Assembly (NCBI GenBank): GCA_012032075.1
Contig: JAAURU010000157.1
Span: 1-7,995 of the forward strand
DNA from: Flavobacterium sp.
GTDB lineage: Bacteria; Bacteroidota; Bacteroidia; Flavobacteriales; Flavobacteriaceae
Length of the DNA: 7,995 nt
Direction of reading: 5' to 3'
Part shown: positions 1-7,561 of the stretch, in pieces
Numbering within the stretch: position 1 is the stretch's first letter
Layout of the letters: each line of letters begins with the position of its first letter
Notes under the pieces: model-generated
What the model saw: the letters and a program-made list of their open reading frames with translations, nothing else
Database searches by the model: none
What the model was told of the DNA's origin: nothing
Position numbers and translations under genes: made by a program

Positions 1-1
1 T

Positions 2-277
2 TTAGTAGCTTTTACCTTTATGTATTGGGTTTACTACGAAAGAATCATGTTTTCTGAAGAAAAATTTTTACGTGGAAAATTTGGTGAAACCTATCTTACT
101 TGGTCAGAAAATGTTCCTGCATTTGTTCCAAATTTTAAAAATTATAAAAAACCAAACCTTTCTTTCAGTTGGAAAAAAGTAGTAAGAAAAGAAATCACAG
201 GAATTTTTCTTTTATTCCTTATTTTCTTCTTTTTTGACTATTTAGGTGTTTTAATTAAAAACGAACTAAAAACCTAA
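2..277 (+). CDS. C-terminal end of a membrane methyltransferase (PEMT/ICMT-like), 5' cut by window
   Basis: The reading frame is open from base 2, so the true start lies outside the window; an internal ATG at 20 is not the start. About 91 residues are visible. They contain a Tyr/Glu-rich stretch (YYERIMFSEEKFLRGKFGE, then Y..W....PAF.P), which matches my knowledge of the C-terminal part of isoprenylcysteine/phospholipid-type membrane methyltransferases, where an E-E-x-x-L-x-x-x-F-G-x-x-Y-x-x-Y/W pattern follows the last catalytic helix. A strongly hydrophobic Phe/Leu/Ile segment (roughly the last 30 residues) is a membrane span, followed by a short polar tail. The methyl acceptor (lipid A phosphate, phospholipid or protein cysteine) cannot be told from this fragment. 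It is convergent with the hydrolase at 379-1266. The family call is moderately sure; the substrate is unknown. Confidence 0.6.
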   Translation, partial: LVAFTFMYWVYYERIMFSEEKFLRGKFGETYLTWSENVPAFVPNFKNYKKPNLSFSWKKVVRKEITGIFLLFLIFFFFDYLGVLIKNELKT

Positions 278-378
278 TCCTTTTCTGCTTTACAGTTTAA
301 TTTTATTTACCATTGCAATAATTGTAATCAAAATATTAAAAAAGAAAACAAATCTTTTAAAACAAGAGAATCGATAAA
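278..378. other. Convergent intergenic spacer, no gene
   Basis: About 100 AT-rich bases separate the stop codons of two convergent genes. A bidirectional terminator would be expected, but the only stem seen is a 7-bp AT-rich one with a 3-base loop (312-328) that has no adjoining T run on either strand. I see no gene or other signal here. Confidence 0.5.
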
Positions 379-1266
379 TTAAAGTAGTTTTTCTTTAAAA
401 AAAGCAATTGTTTGTTCCCAAGCTAAAGTAGCTGCTTTTTCATCATATCTAGGTGTTGTATTGTTATGAAATCCATGATTTACTTCTGGATAAATATGAG
501 CAGTATATTCGACTTTATATTCTTTTAAAACAGCTTCATAAGCTGGCCAACCTTCATTTACTCTTTGGTCTAAACCTGCATAATGCAACAATAAAGGAGC
601 TTTAATTTGTATCGCTTCTTCTTTAGAAGGTTGTCCTCCATAAAAAGGAACAGCTGCATTTAAAGAAGATAATCTTACAGCCATCATATTTGAAATCCAA
701 CCTCCAAAACAAAAGCCCACTACTCCAACTTTTCCATTACAAGCTACATGGTTTTTTAAATATTCGTATGCTGCAATAAAATCTTCAAGCATTTCATCAC
801 GAGAACGCTTTTTTTGCATTTCTCTTCCATCATCATCATTTCCTGGATAGCCACCAAGAGGTGACAAAGCATCTGGAGCAAGAGTAATGAATCCTTCTAT
901 TGCTGTTCTTCTTCCTACATCTTCTATATAAGGATTTAAACCTCTATTTTCATGAACAACAATTACTCCAGGTAATTTTTTCTTTGATTTTGATGGCTTT
1001 GAAAGCAACCCTTTTATGGATTTACCACCTTTAGGTGAATCATAATTTATATAACTAGAAACTACTCTTGGATCATTTGGTTGAACTAAAAGCGTATCCT
1101 TATAATTTGGTAACATAAAACTTAATAAAGTGGGTAAAGTAAGTCCACCAACAGCAAAAACAGAAAGCTTTTCGATAAATTGTCTTCTTTCTAGTTTATT
1201 ATGAGCATAATCATCATATAAATCAAAAATCTCCTGATTCAAATCTTCTTTTTTTAATTCTTTCAT
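379..1266 (-). CDS. Dienelactone hydrolase family protein with twin-arginine N-terminus
   Basis: This is an alpha/beta hydrolase of the dienelactone hydrolase (DLH) family, 295 residues from the start at 1266. That start gives a polar N-terminus (MKELKKEDLN) and an A-rich upstream stretch. An in-frame ATG at 1323 would add 19 residues unlike the family. The Cys-His-Asp triad is visible: C186 in GFCFGG, D233 in GLDQRV and H264 in NHGFH. E106 in HENRG is the usual glutamate that modulates the DLH cysteine. Residues 26-52 read ERRQFIEK followed by a hydrophobic stretch, a Tat-like signal placed after a long 26-residue polar lead. Similar Tat-type DLH proteins are known (YghX group), so export is likely but not proven. 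DLH enzymes hydrolyse cyclic esters or related small esters; the substrate is unknown. It is divergent from the sensor kinase gene. Confidence 0.88.
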   Translation of the reverse strand: MKELKKEDLNQEIFDLYDDYAHNKLERRQFIEKLSVFAVGGLTLPTLLSFMLPNYKDTLLVQPNDPRVVSSYINYDSPKGGKSIKGLLSKPSKSKKKLPGVIVVHENRGLNPYIEDVGRRTAIEGFITLAPDALSPLGGYPGNDDDGREMQKKRSRDEMLEDFIAAYEYLKNHVACNGKVGVVGFCFGGWISNMMAVRLSSLNAAVPFYGGQPSKEEAIQIKAPLLLHYAGLDQRVNEGWPAYEAVLKEYKVEYTAHIYPEVNHGFHNNTTPRYDEKAATLAWEQTIAFFKEKLL

Positions 1267-1366
1267 GTTATTTCTATTTTGAATTCTAAATTTAAGAAAT
1301 AATATGATGGCTTTGTAAAACAAAAAGAAATAACAGTATTTTTTAAATAATTTTAATCGTTTTAAG

Positions 1367-1374
1367 CAAAAATA
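1367..1374 (-). promoter_or_regulatory. Candidate -7 box for the dienelactone hydrolase gene
   Basis: On the minus strand this reads TATTTTTG, a full match to the Bacteroidota -7 consensus TAnnTTTG. It would give a leader of roughly 95 bases to the start at 1266. No TTG/TTTG -33 box is present at the usual 17-23 base spacing. Instead the position is occupied by the palindrome at 1378-1399, so transcription may depend on a bound regulator. Short motif matches are expected by chance in AT-rich DNA. Confidence 0.35.
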
Positions 1375-1377
1375 AGG

Positions 1378-1399
1378 ACAATATCAAATGTGATATTGT
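1378..1399. promoter_or_regulatory. 9-bp perfect inverted repeat, candidate operator
   Basis: ACAATATCA, a 4-base spacer AATG, then TGATATTGT form a perfect dyad. It begins four bases upstream of the candidate minus-strand -7 box and fills the space where a -33 element would lie. The symmetry and position fit a dimeric regulator site for the hydrolase gene. A small transcript hairpin is possible, but there is no T run for a terminator. No regulator family is assigned. Confidence 0.45.
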
Positions 1400-1480
1400 T
1401 TTGATAATTCCACAAAAAAACGAGGCTAATATTAAAGTAACAATAACTTTTTAAAGCCATTAGAATTATATGTTTATTTT

Positions 1481-1514
1481 TTTGTAGTTTTTATTAATAA
1501 TCTTCTTATATTTA
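1481..1514 (+). promoter_or_regulatory. Candidate promoter for the hybrid histidine kinase gene
   Basis: TTTG at 1481-1484 and TATATTTA at 1507-1514 (one mismatch to TAnnTTTG) are separated by 22 bases, within the Bacteroidota -33/-7 range. Transcription would begin around 1518-1520, leaving a leader of about 20 bases before the proposed TTG start at 1541. Confidence 0.35.
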
Positions 1515-1540
1515 CTATTACGAACTAAGGCCTCAAAAAT

Positions 1541-3578
1541 TTGAATAAAAATACCTACTTACTCCTTGGATTCATTTTACTTATAGTTGCAATTTCTTGC
1601 ACTAACTTGTCTATTTTATCTACCAAAGAAAAAGAATATCTTCAAAAAACGATAGTATTAATGTTGCTGTTTTTCCTTATTATCCACCTTATCAATTTAA
1701 AAACAATCAAGGTGAAATAGAGGGTATTTTTATTGACTATCTTGAATTAATTGAGAAAAAAATAAATTATAAATTTAAAAAAGTTTATTATGATGATTGG
1801 TCAAAATTAATTGAAGATGCTAAATCAAATAAAATAGATCTAATTCTTGAAATTCAACACACAAAAGATAAGGAAAGTTTTTTGTTTTTTTATCCACCTC
1901 TTTTTGAATCTAAACATGTAATTGTTCAAAAGAAAAATGAGGTTAAAATTCAAGATCTAAATAACTTTAGAAATAGAACTTTAGTACTTCCAGACCAATA
2001 TTCTGTAGTTGAAAAAATTAGAAAAAAACATCCTTCTATAAACATTGAATTAGAAAAAAATGATTTAGAATGTTTAAAAAAGGTCAATTCTGGAATATAT
2101 GATGCTTATGTAGGTCCAAAAGCAGTTATTCACTATTTAATAAACAAAAATAATCTTAAAAATTTAAGTGTATCATCTGAAATTGATCTTACTTATAGTC
2201 CTGGTTTTGCTGTCACTAAAAAAGATTTAATACTACAATCTATCATTGAAAAAAGCTTCAGAAGTATTTCAAATAAAGAAAAAAAAGCAATTCTAGACAA
2301 TTGGTTATTCAATGTAGTAACCCCTTTTTATGAAAAACAAGTTTTTGGATTTGGGTGTCATTTTTAATCATATGTTTACTAGTTATTATTCTACTTATTA
2401 ATAATTACCTTAAATATAAAATAAAACAACGCACAACTCAGTTAAGAATTGCCAAAGATAAAGCAGAAGAAAGTGATCGTTTAAAGACAAATTTTATTCA
2501 GAATATTTCGCATGAAATTCGAACCCCAATGAATGGTATTATTGGCTTTTCAGACTTATTAATGAAAGATGATTTAACGGTTGAAGAACAAAAAGAATAT
2601 GCAAAAATAATTGCTAATAATAGCAAAGATTTAATTGTAATCATTGATAACATATTAGAAATAGCAAAACTACAAACCGAAAGAATCAGTGTGAGACCTG
2701 AAGAAATTGATTTAGATGCTTTATTTGAAACCATTTACAAGAAATACATTTCAAAAGCAATAGAAAAAAATATAAATCTTTTAGTGGAAAGTAAGCATAA
2801 CTCAAGTTGTGACCATGTTTTAATTGATAAGTCAAAACTCTTTAAAATATTACTTAATTTAGTTGATAATGCTATTAAATTTACGCAAAAAGGGGCTGTT
2901 ATTATACAATATGAAATAGTAGAAAATACTATTTTAATTACTATAAAAGATAGTGGTATTGGTATTCCAAAAAAAGATCAGGAAAACATTTTTCATAATT
3001 TCTCACAATCTGAAAAAGAAATTTCTAAAAATTATGGAGGTTTAGGTTTAGGTCTTTCTATTGCTAAGAAAAATGCTGATTTAATAGGCGGTAATATAAC
3101 TTTTACAACACAAGAAAACCAAGGTAGTACTTTTACATTAACCTTGCCTTTTATTCCTGTTCCAAAAGTTACTAATAACGCAACAATCACTAATCTTAAC
3201 GAAAAACCAGAAAAACACATCATTTTAATTGCTGAAGATGGTGATGTAAATTTTCTATTTCTTAAAACAGTTTTGACAAAAATGCCAGAATATGATTTTA
3301 TAATTCATAGGGCTGAAAATGGAAGAAAAGCTGTTGAAATTTGTGAAGAAAACACAAACATTGATTTGGTTTTAATGGATATTAAAATGCCAATTATGGA
3401 CGGTTATGAAGCTACTAAACGCATTAAAAAAATAAGACCTCAACTTCCTGTTGTAGCTCAAACTGCTTATTCTACTGAAGAAGATATTAAAAAAGCAATT
3501 GATGCGGGTTGTGATGATTTTATATCTAAACCTGTAGATAGAAGTTTATTAAAACCTATTTTATCTCGATTCTTTTAA
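1541..3578 (+). CDS. Hybrid sensor histidine kinase with periplasmic SBP_bac_3 sensor (BvgS/EvgS-like), two frameshifts
   Basis: Three frames join into one 679-residue kinase if one base is restored in the A run 1644-1649 and one in the T run 2342-2346. Domains in repaired numbering: signal sequence 1-20 (ends VAISC, possible lipoprotein Cys20); amino-acid-binding-type SBP_bac_3 domain about 40-265, starting INVAVFPYYPPYQF; one membrane span about 269-290; HisKA with phospho-acceptor H325 in ISHEIRTP; HATPase_c with N box NLVDNAIKF and G boxes DSGIGIP and GGLGLGL; receiver with D614 in LMDIKMP and conserved Lys in SKPVD. Such proteins bind a ligand in the periplasm and start a phosphorelay. 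No output DNA-binding domain is fused, so a separate partner is expected. The start is TTG at 1541, because an in-frame stop at 1526 excludes longer forms and no ATG precedes the signal sequence. Unrepaired, the longest pieces are 1606-2367 and 2355-3578. Confidence 0.85.
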
Positions 3579-3594
3579 AAGCTACTTCATAACA

Positions 3595-3625
3595 AAAGCC
3601 CTTGATAATTATTAACAAGAGCTTT
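3595..3625. terminator. Hairpin between convergent genes, likely bidirectional terminator
   Basis: AAAGC-C-CTTG pairs with CAAG-A-GCTTT, a ten-position stem with a single C/A mismatch. The 11-base loop can itself pair partly (TAAT/ATTA). It lies 16 bases after the kinase stop and 20 bases beyond the GH3 stop on the other strand. The flanking A and T bases within the stem can serve both directions, although the run after the stem is short. Confidence 0.6.
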
Positions 3626-3645
3626 CTAACTATTAGAACTTATAT

Positions 3646-5924
3646 TTATTCAAGCACAAAAGCTTTCAATTGATTGCCAATTTGAACTTTGAAAGTTCCT
3701 TTTTCAGCAACCCATTTTAAATCGTTGTTCACAAATTGAAGTGCTTTTTGGTCTAACATGAAAGTTACTGTTTTCATTTCATTTGGAGCTAAACTTATTT
3801 TTTGAAATCCTTTTAAAGCTTTTACTTCTGGTGTGATACTTGCATATTCATCGGATAAATAAAGTAAAACACTTTCTTTTCCTGCGACTTTTCCTGTATT
3901 TTTAACATCTATTGAAACCGTTATCTCATCGTTAATTTTCATTTTTTCTTTACTAAGTTTCAAATTGGTATATTCAAATGTAGTATAAGAAAGACCTGTT
4001 CCAAATTCAAATTGAGGAAAATAACTTTTTCATATTTTGCATCATCATTTTGTTCCTCATCTGCTAAACTTTCTGTATATTTTCTATTGTATTTTTCTAA
4101 TGAATTAGTATATCTTGGATAATTGTAAGGTAATCTTCCACTTGGATTAACATCTCCATACAATATATCTACCAAAGCTCTTCCTCCTTCGTTTCCAGGT
4201 AAATAACATTGAATTACAGCACTTGTCTTATCTTCAATCTGACTTATAATTCTTGGTCTTCCTTCATTTAGAACTAAAACAATAGGAATGTTTAATTTGG
4301 CTAAAGCCAATGCTAATTTTACTTGTTTTTGATCAATATATAAATTACTAATGTCTCCAGGTGTTTCGGTATAGTTCTTTTCCCCTAGACATAAGATAAT
4401 TTTTGAGACTCCTCTTGCAACAGAAACGGCTTTGGCAATATTCTCCTCTGAATCTGATTCAAAACTAACTCCTTCAGCATATATAACATTTTGTTTTCCA
4501 ATTTTGTTTTCAAATGCTTCCAAAATCGTAAACTTATCGGCTGCATAAACATCTGAATTTTGACCTTGCCAATTGTAAGACCAACCTCCATTCAAGTACT
4601 TCATACTATTTGCTGTTGGACCACAAACCAATACCTTTTCTTGTGTTGATAATGGTAATACGTTATTATTATTTTTTAATAACGTAATTGATTCTGCAGC
4701 TGCATCATAAGCCAATTGTATAAATTCTGAGGAACCAAATTTTTTATAATCAGACGGATTTGCAACCATACTTTCAAACAGTCCTAATTCCATTTTCATA
4801 GTTAAAATTCTAGAAACGGCATCATCAATTCGCTCCATTGGAACTTCATTATTTTTTACTAAATCTAATAAGTGTTCATAAAAAGTATAATCTTCAGGAA
4901 CCATACTCATATCTATTCCAGCTAAAACAGAAATTTTAACTGCTTCTCTCATTGTTTCAGCTACTTTATGACGTGTGTGTAAGTAAATAATATCTTTCCA
5001 ATCAGTTACAACAACACCTTTAAATCCTAATTCTTTCTTTAAAACGTCAGTAATTAAATATTTGCTGGCATGAACAGGTGTTCCATTTATTTCTCCAGAA
5101 CTAATCATGATACTTTTTCCACCAGCTTTAATCGCTTCTTCATAAATAGGCAAATCAAACTGACGCAAAACTCTTTCAGGAATAATACTTGGTGTTCTAT
5201 CTTTTCCTGTTGTAGTACTACCATATCCAATAAAATGCTTCATACAAGCTGCTACATTATATTTTGAACCTATATCTTTTCCTTGAAAACCTTCAATCAT
5301 TGCTTTTGCCATTTGAGAGGATAAATAAGTGTCTTCACCAAAAGATTCCCACAGTCTTGACCAAGATGGATTTCTAGGTAAATCTAAATCAGGAGAGAAA
5401 ACCCAAGGAATTGATGACGCTCTTGTTTCGTAAGCAGAAACTTCTGTGCCTTTTTTAACAATTTCTGTATTAAAAGTTGCAGCCATACCTATTTGTTGTG
5501 GAAATAAAGTAGCACCAGCTGTATAACTAGAACCGTGAATGGCATCAATTCCATATAAAACCGGAATTTTTAATCTTGTTTTATCCGTTTCATTGTCAAT
5601 TGCAGTAATTACTTCTGCCCATCTTTGAGTTGATGGAGCACCAGGATTTGGCACATTTAAAATCGAACCAATATTGTATTTTACTATAGCTTCATTTAGT
5701 TTTTTTAAGTTCAATGACGCACTATCTTTATCTTGAAAATTAGTTATAGTGATTTGAGTCATTTGACCTATTTTCTCCTCAATGGTCATTTTTGATAATA
5801 GCGTTGCTACTTTTTCGTTAATTTCAGCTGTAGAAGATGTGTTTTCAACGGAAGAATTTTCCTTTTTACAAGAAATGAAAGTAAAAATTAATGATACATA
5901 AATAAATAAGATTTGCTTTTTCAT
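3646..5924 (-). CDS. Glycoside hydrolase family 3 beta-glucosidase, lipoprotein, one frameshift
   Basis: This is a GH3 exo-acting beta-glucosidase, 759 residues after repair, close to the usual 750-770 of the BglX/BoGH3 type. The start at 5924 (MKKQILFIYV) gives a lipoprotein signal with lipobox FIS-C19; in-frame extension to 6032 adds a non-family peptide. The TIM-barrel domain covers about 35-380, with nucleophile D308 in VVTDWKD and substrate-binding motifs such as GIDAIHG and KHFIGYG. The second domain covers about 405-605, with GEKNYTETPGD, where E520 aligns with the acid/base Glu of barley exoglucanase ExoI. A fibronectin III-like domain covers about 665-745. The frame breaks at the T run 4026-4030 on the plus strand; adding one base restores the family stretch YFPQFEFGTGLSY. 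Unrepaired pieces are 3960-5924 and 3646-3963. It likely acts on beta-glucan or other beta-glucoside oligosaccharides at the outer membrane or in the periplasm. No SusC/SusD genes are in view. Confidence 0.9.
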
Positions 5925-6193
5925 TGGTATTTGTTTCTGTTTACAAGTAAATATAAAGTAAATATTTAATCCTTCTAAAGTAATAAAAGCAAATTGCTTC
6001 TTTTGAAACATTTGTATTATAAAATGCATCATATTTTATATAAAATAAAAAAAAGAAGCCTTAGATTGTCTTATATTTAATTTAAAGAATTTCTAATTGA
6101 ATAAGTTATTATTAAATTGTACTTAAAAATTAAAATAAAAATAGCAAACAACAATGAAAATAATCCATTAAAACATATTTTAAAAATATAAAT

Positions 6194-6238
6194 TTAGATT
6201 ATTTTCTTTAATTTTGTTTGTTTATTAGATTATTTTCT
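6194..6238 (+). repeat. 14-bp direct repeat pair, 31-bp period, in the M15 operon promoter
   Basis: TTAGATTATTTTCT occurs at 6194-6207 and identically at 6225-6238. Each copy is followed within one or two bases by a TAnnTTTG box (TAATTTTG at 6209, TATATTTG at 6241), so the whole unit of about 24 bases looks duplicated. A period of 31 bp is close to three DNA turns, which would put two bound proteins on the same face. Confidence 0.7.
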
Positions 6239-6248
6239 ATTATATTTG
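6217..6248 (+). promoter_or_regulatory. Promoter of the M15-lipoprotein-patatin operon
   Basis: TTTG at 6217-6220, a 20-base spacer, and TATATTTG at 6241-6248 match the Bacteroidota -33/-7 consensus completely. Transcription would start near 6252-6255, giving a leader of only about 15 bases before the ATG at 6269. The second 14-bp repeat copy lies inside the spacer, where a bound protein would affect polymerase directly. A second TAnnTTTG box (6209-6216) could act as an upstream alternative but lacks a -33 box. Confidence 0.65.
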
Positions 6249-6268
6249 TACTTTAAATACATGAAAAA

Positions 6269-6751
6269 ATGGATAAATACACAACCGAAAGAATAAAAAA
6301 ATTACATCCTTTAGTGAGAAAAGAAGTTGTAAAAATTATTAAAGCGTGTGACACTGCATTAACAGGAAAAGCAAAAATTAGAATTACTCAAGGGTTACGC
6401 ACTTTTGAAGAACAAGATGCGTTATATGCTATAGGAAGAACAAAACCAGGAAAAAAAGTTACAAACGCAAAAGCAGGTCAATCCATTCATAATTATGGTT
6501 TTGCAGTTGATATTTGCTTGATTATAGATGGAAAAGTTGCTTCATGGGATACTGTTAAAGATTGGGATAATGATAAAACGGCTGACTGGTATGAATGTGT
6601 GAAAATTTTCGCAAAATATGGTTGGGAATGGGGTGGAAATTGGAAAAAGTTTAAAGATTTACCACATTTTGACAAAAAAGGGTACAATAATTGGAGAATA
6701 TTATCAAACTTAAAAAAAGACAAAAACGATTATGTAATTTTAAAACAATAA
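6269..6751 (+). CDS. M15 family metallopeptidase (L-Ala-D-Glu / D,D-type peptidoglycan endopeptidase), no signal peptide
   Basis: 160 residues, typical of single-domain M15 endolysin/CwlK-like enzymes that cut peptidoglycan stem peptides. The zinc site is visible: H74 and D81 in SIHNYGFAVD, and H133 in LPHFD. R44 in GLRTFEEQ and the Trp-rich stretch YGWEWGGNW (about 117-125) are also family features. The N-terminus (MDKYTTERIKK) has no signal peptide or membrane span and no extra cell-wall-binding domain, as in phage endolysins that wait in the cytoplasm. It is the first gene of a tight plus-strand operon; the next gene starts 7 bases after its stop. A short overlapping ORF starting at 6261 precedes it. 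It could be housekeeping peptidoglycan remodelling if exported by another route, but the neighbours suggest a lysis- or attack-type cassette. Confidence 0.85.
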   Translation: MDKYTTERIKKLHPLVRKEVVKIIKACDTALTGKAKIRITQGLRTFEEQDALYAIGRTKPGKKVTNAKAGQSIHNYGFAVDICLIIDGKVASWDTVKDWDNDKTADWYECVKIFAKYGWEWGGNWKKFKDLPHFDKKGYNNWRILSNLKKDKNDYVILKQ

Positions 6752-6758
6752 TAAAAAC

Positions 6759-7214
6759 ATGAAAACACTAAAAACGAACATCATTTTATTGACATTAGTT
6801 GTACTAACTAGTTGTCAATCCTTAAAAACTGCCATTTTTGATCAATATTCTTATCAAAAAACAACCGAACTTAAAGTAGAAACGCTTTCTTTAATGAAAA
6901 ATGCCTCCACACAATATGAAAATCATAAAGAACTCGTTGCAAAATTATTATTGGACATAGAAAAACTCAAAGAATATGAAAAGAACAAACCTAATAACGA
7001 AATCACTTTTGCTATGTGGAATGTTTTCACAGATAAAGAGAAAAATCTTGTGGGTGGTTTTTTTAAATCTTGGCAAGAAAAACAAACTTTATCTCCCACT
7101 TTTGTAGAAGAAGCAAAAAAACAAATTGAAGAAGCTTTTGATTTATTGATTCAATATGAAATTAAAAAAGATAAAACCTCAAAAGACAATTTATTAGCAA
7201 TTATTTCACAATAA
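6759..7214 (+). CDS. Small lipoprotein of unknown function
   Basis: 151 residues. The N-terminus MKTLKTNIILLTLVVLTSC is a clear lipoprotein signal (lipobox LTS-C19), so the mature protein begins CQSLKTA and is probably outer-membrane anchored. The rest is predicted by eye to be mainly charged helix: LKVETLSLMKNA (about 39-50), KLLLDIEKLKEYEK (about 62-75), a central NEITFAMW motif (about 80-87), then KKQIEEAFDLLIQYEIKK (about 120-137). No catalytic motif is seen and I cannot name the family with confidence. It lies 7 bases after the M15 gene and 12 bases before the 108-aa gene, so it is probably co-transcribed. A lipoprotein beside an endolysin-like enzyme is reminiscent of an o-spanin, but length and sequence do not prove that; an immunity or docking role is equally possible. 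Confidence 0.7.
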   Translation: MKTLKTNIILLTLVVLTSCQSLKTAIFDQYSYQKTTELKVETLSLMKNASTQYENHKELVAKLLLDIEKLKEYEKNKPNNEITFAMWNVFTDKEKNLVGGFFKSWQEKQTLSPTFVEEAKKQIEEAFDLLIQYEIKKDKTSKDNLLAIISQ

Positions 7215-7226
7215 AAATTAAATATC

Positions 7227-7553
7227 ATGGACATAGAAAAATTAATTAAAGAGTTGAAAGATTCTCTTTTAACCCTTTTAGGAGATAGATACAAAGAGAT
7301 AAGACCAGAAGTTGAAAAAGATATTAAAGATTTTATCAAACAATCTGAAGATAAACTAAAACGTTGGATTCTTCTTTTAGCGGAAGGTTCTATAACAAAA
7401 GATGAATTTGAATGGTTACTAAAAAGTCAAAAAGATCTATTGGCTTTAAAAACAATACAAGCTTCGGGTTTATCAAAAATCAAAGCAAATAACATTAAAA
7501 ACAGCATTATAAAAACAATATTTGACGTTGTAATTGCAGCTGTTTTAAAATAA
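7227..7553 (+). CDS. 108-aa charged protein with hydrophobic C-terminal helix, unknown function
   Basis: Not assigned to a named family. Residues 1-48 are highly charged helix (KELKDSLLTLLGDRYKEI, then EVEKDIKDFIKQSEDKLKR). A middle segment around 49-75 reads WILLLAEGSITKDEFEWLLKS. The last ~20 residues (NSIIKTIFDVVIAAVLK) form a hydrophobic or amphipathic helix long enough to lie on or insert in a membrane. There is no signal peptide. It sits 12 bases after the lipoprotein gene and 8 bases before the patatin gene, so it is part of the same operon. Candidate roles, all inferred, are a holin-like or membrane-permeabilising partner for the M15 enzyme, or a membrane adaptor for the patatin. Confidence 0.65.
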   Translation: MDIEKLIKELKDSLLTLLGDRYKEIRPEVEKDIKDFIKQSEDKLKRWILLLAEGSITKDEFEWLLKSQKDLLALKTIQASGLSKIKANNIKNSIIKTIFDVVIAAVLK

Positions 7554-7561
7554 AATAAGCA

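Larger units (their letters stand above)
1267..1540. other. Divergent intergenic region between hydrolase and sensor kinase
   Basis: About 270 AT-rich bases without an ORF. The region holds a candidate minus-strand -7 box (1367-1374), a perfect 9-bp inverted repeat beside it (1378-1399), and a candidate plus-strand promoter for the kinase (1481-1514). These are listed separately. Nothing else was recognised. Confidence 0.6.
5925..6268. other. Divergent intergenic region between GH3 gene and M15 operon
   Basis: About 340 bases of extreme AT content with no credible gene. The downstream end (6194-6248) holds a duplicated promoter module, listed separately. Other short symmetric sequences are AAGCAA-A-TTGCTT (5987-5999) and an all-A/T inverted repeat (6175-6189); both are weak in this composition. 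I found no convincing promoter for the GH3 gene on the minus strand. Confidence 0.5.

Noticed and set aside
312..328. Small hairpin after the methyltransferase gene as a terminator
   Set aside because: The stem is AT-rich with a G-T wobble and a 3-base loop, and no T run follows on either strand.
1267..1323. Upstream ATG for the dienelactone hydrolase at 1323
   Set aside because: It adds 19 residues rich in Phe/Ile/Leu before an N-terminus that already looks natural.
5070..5267. 65-aa plus-strand ORF inside the GH3 gene, and other opposite-strand ORFs at 2498-2734, 3032-3223, 6493-6723 and 7151-7339
   Set aside because: They are antisense to well-supported coding sequence, low in complexity and match no known motif.
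5925..6032. Longer GH3 start at 6032
   Set aside because: The extra 36 residues are not family-like and would bury the clear lipoprotein signal that begins at 5924.
6175..6189. 7-bp inverted repeat made only of A and T
   Set aside because: Expected by chance in such AT-rich spacer DNA, and not placed at a promoter element.
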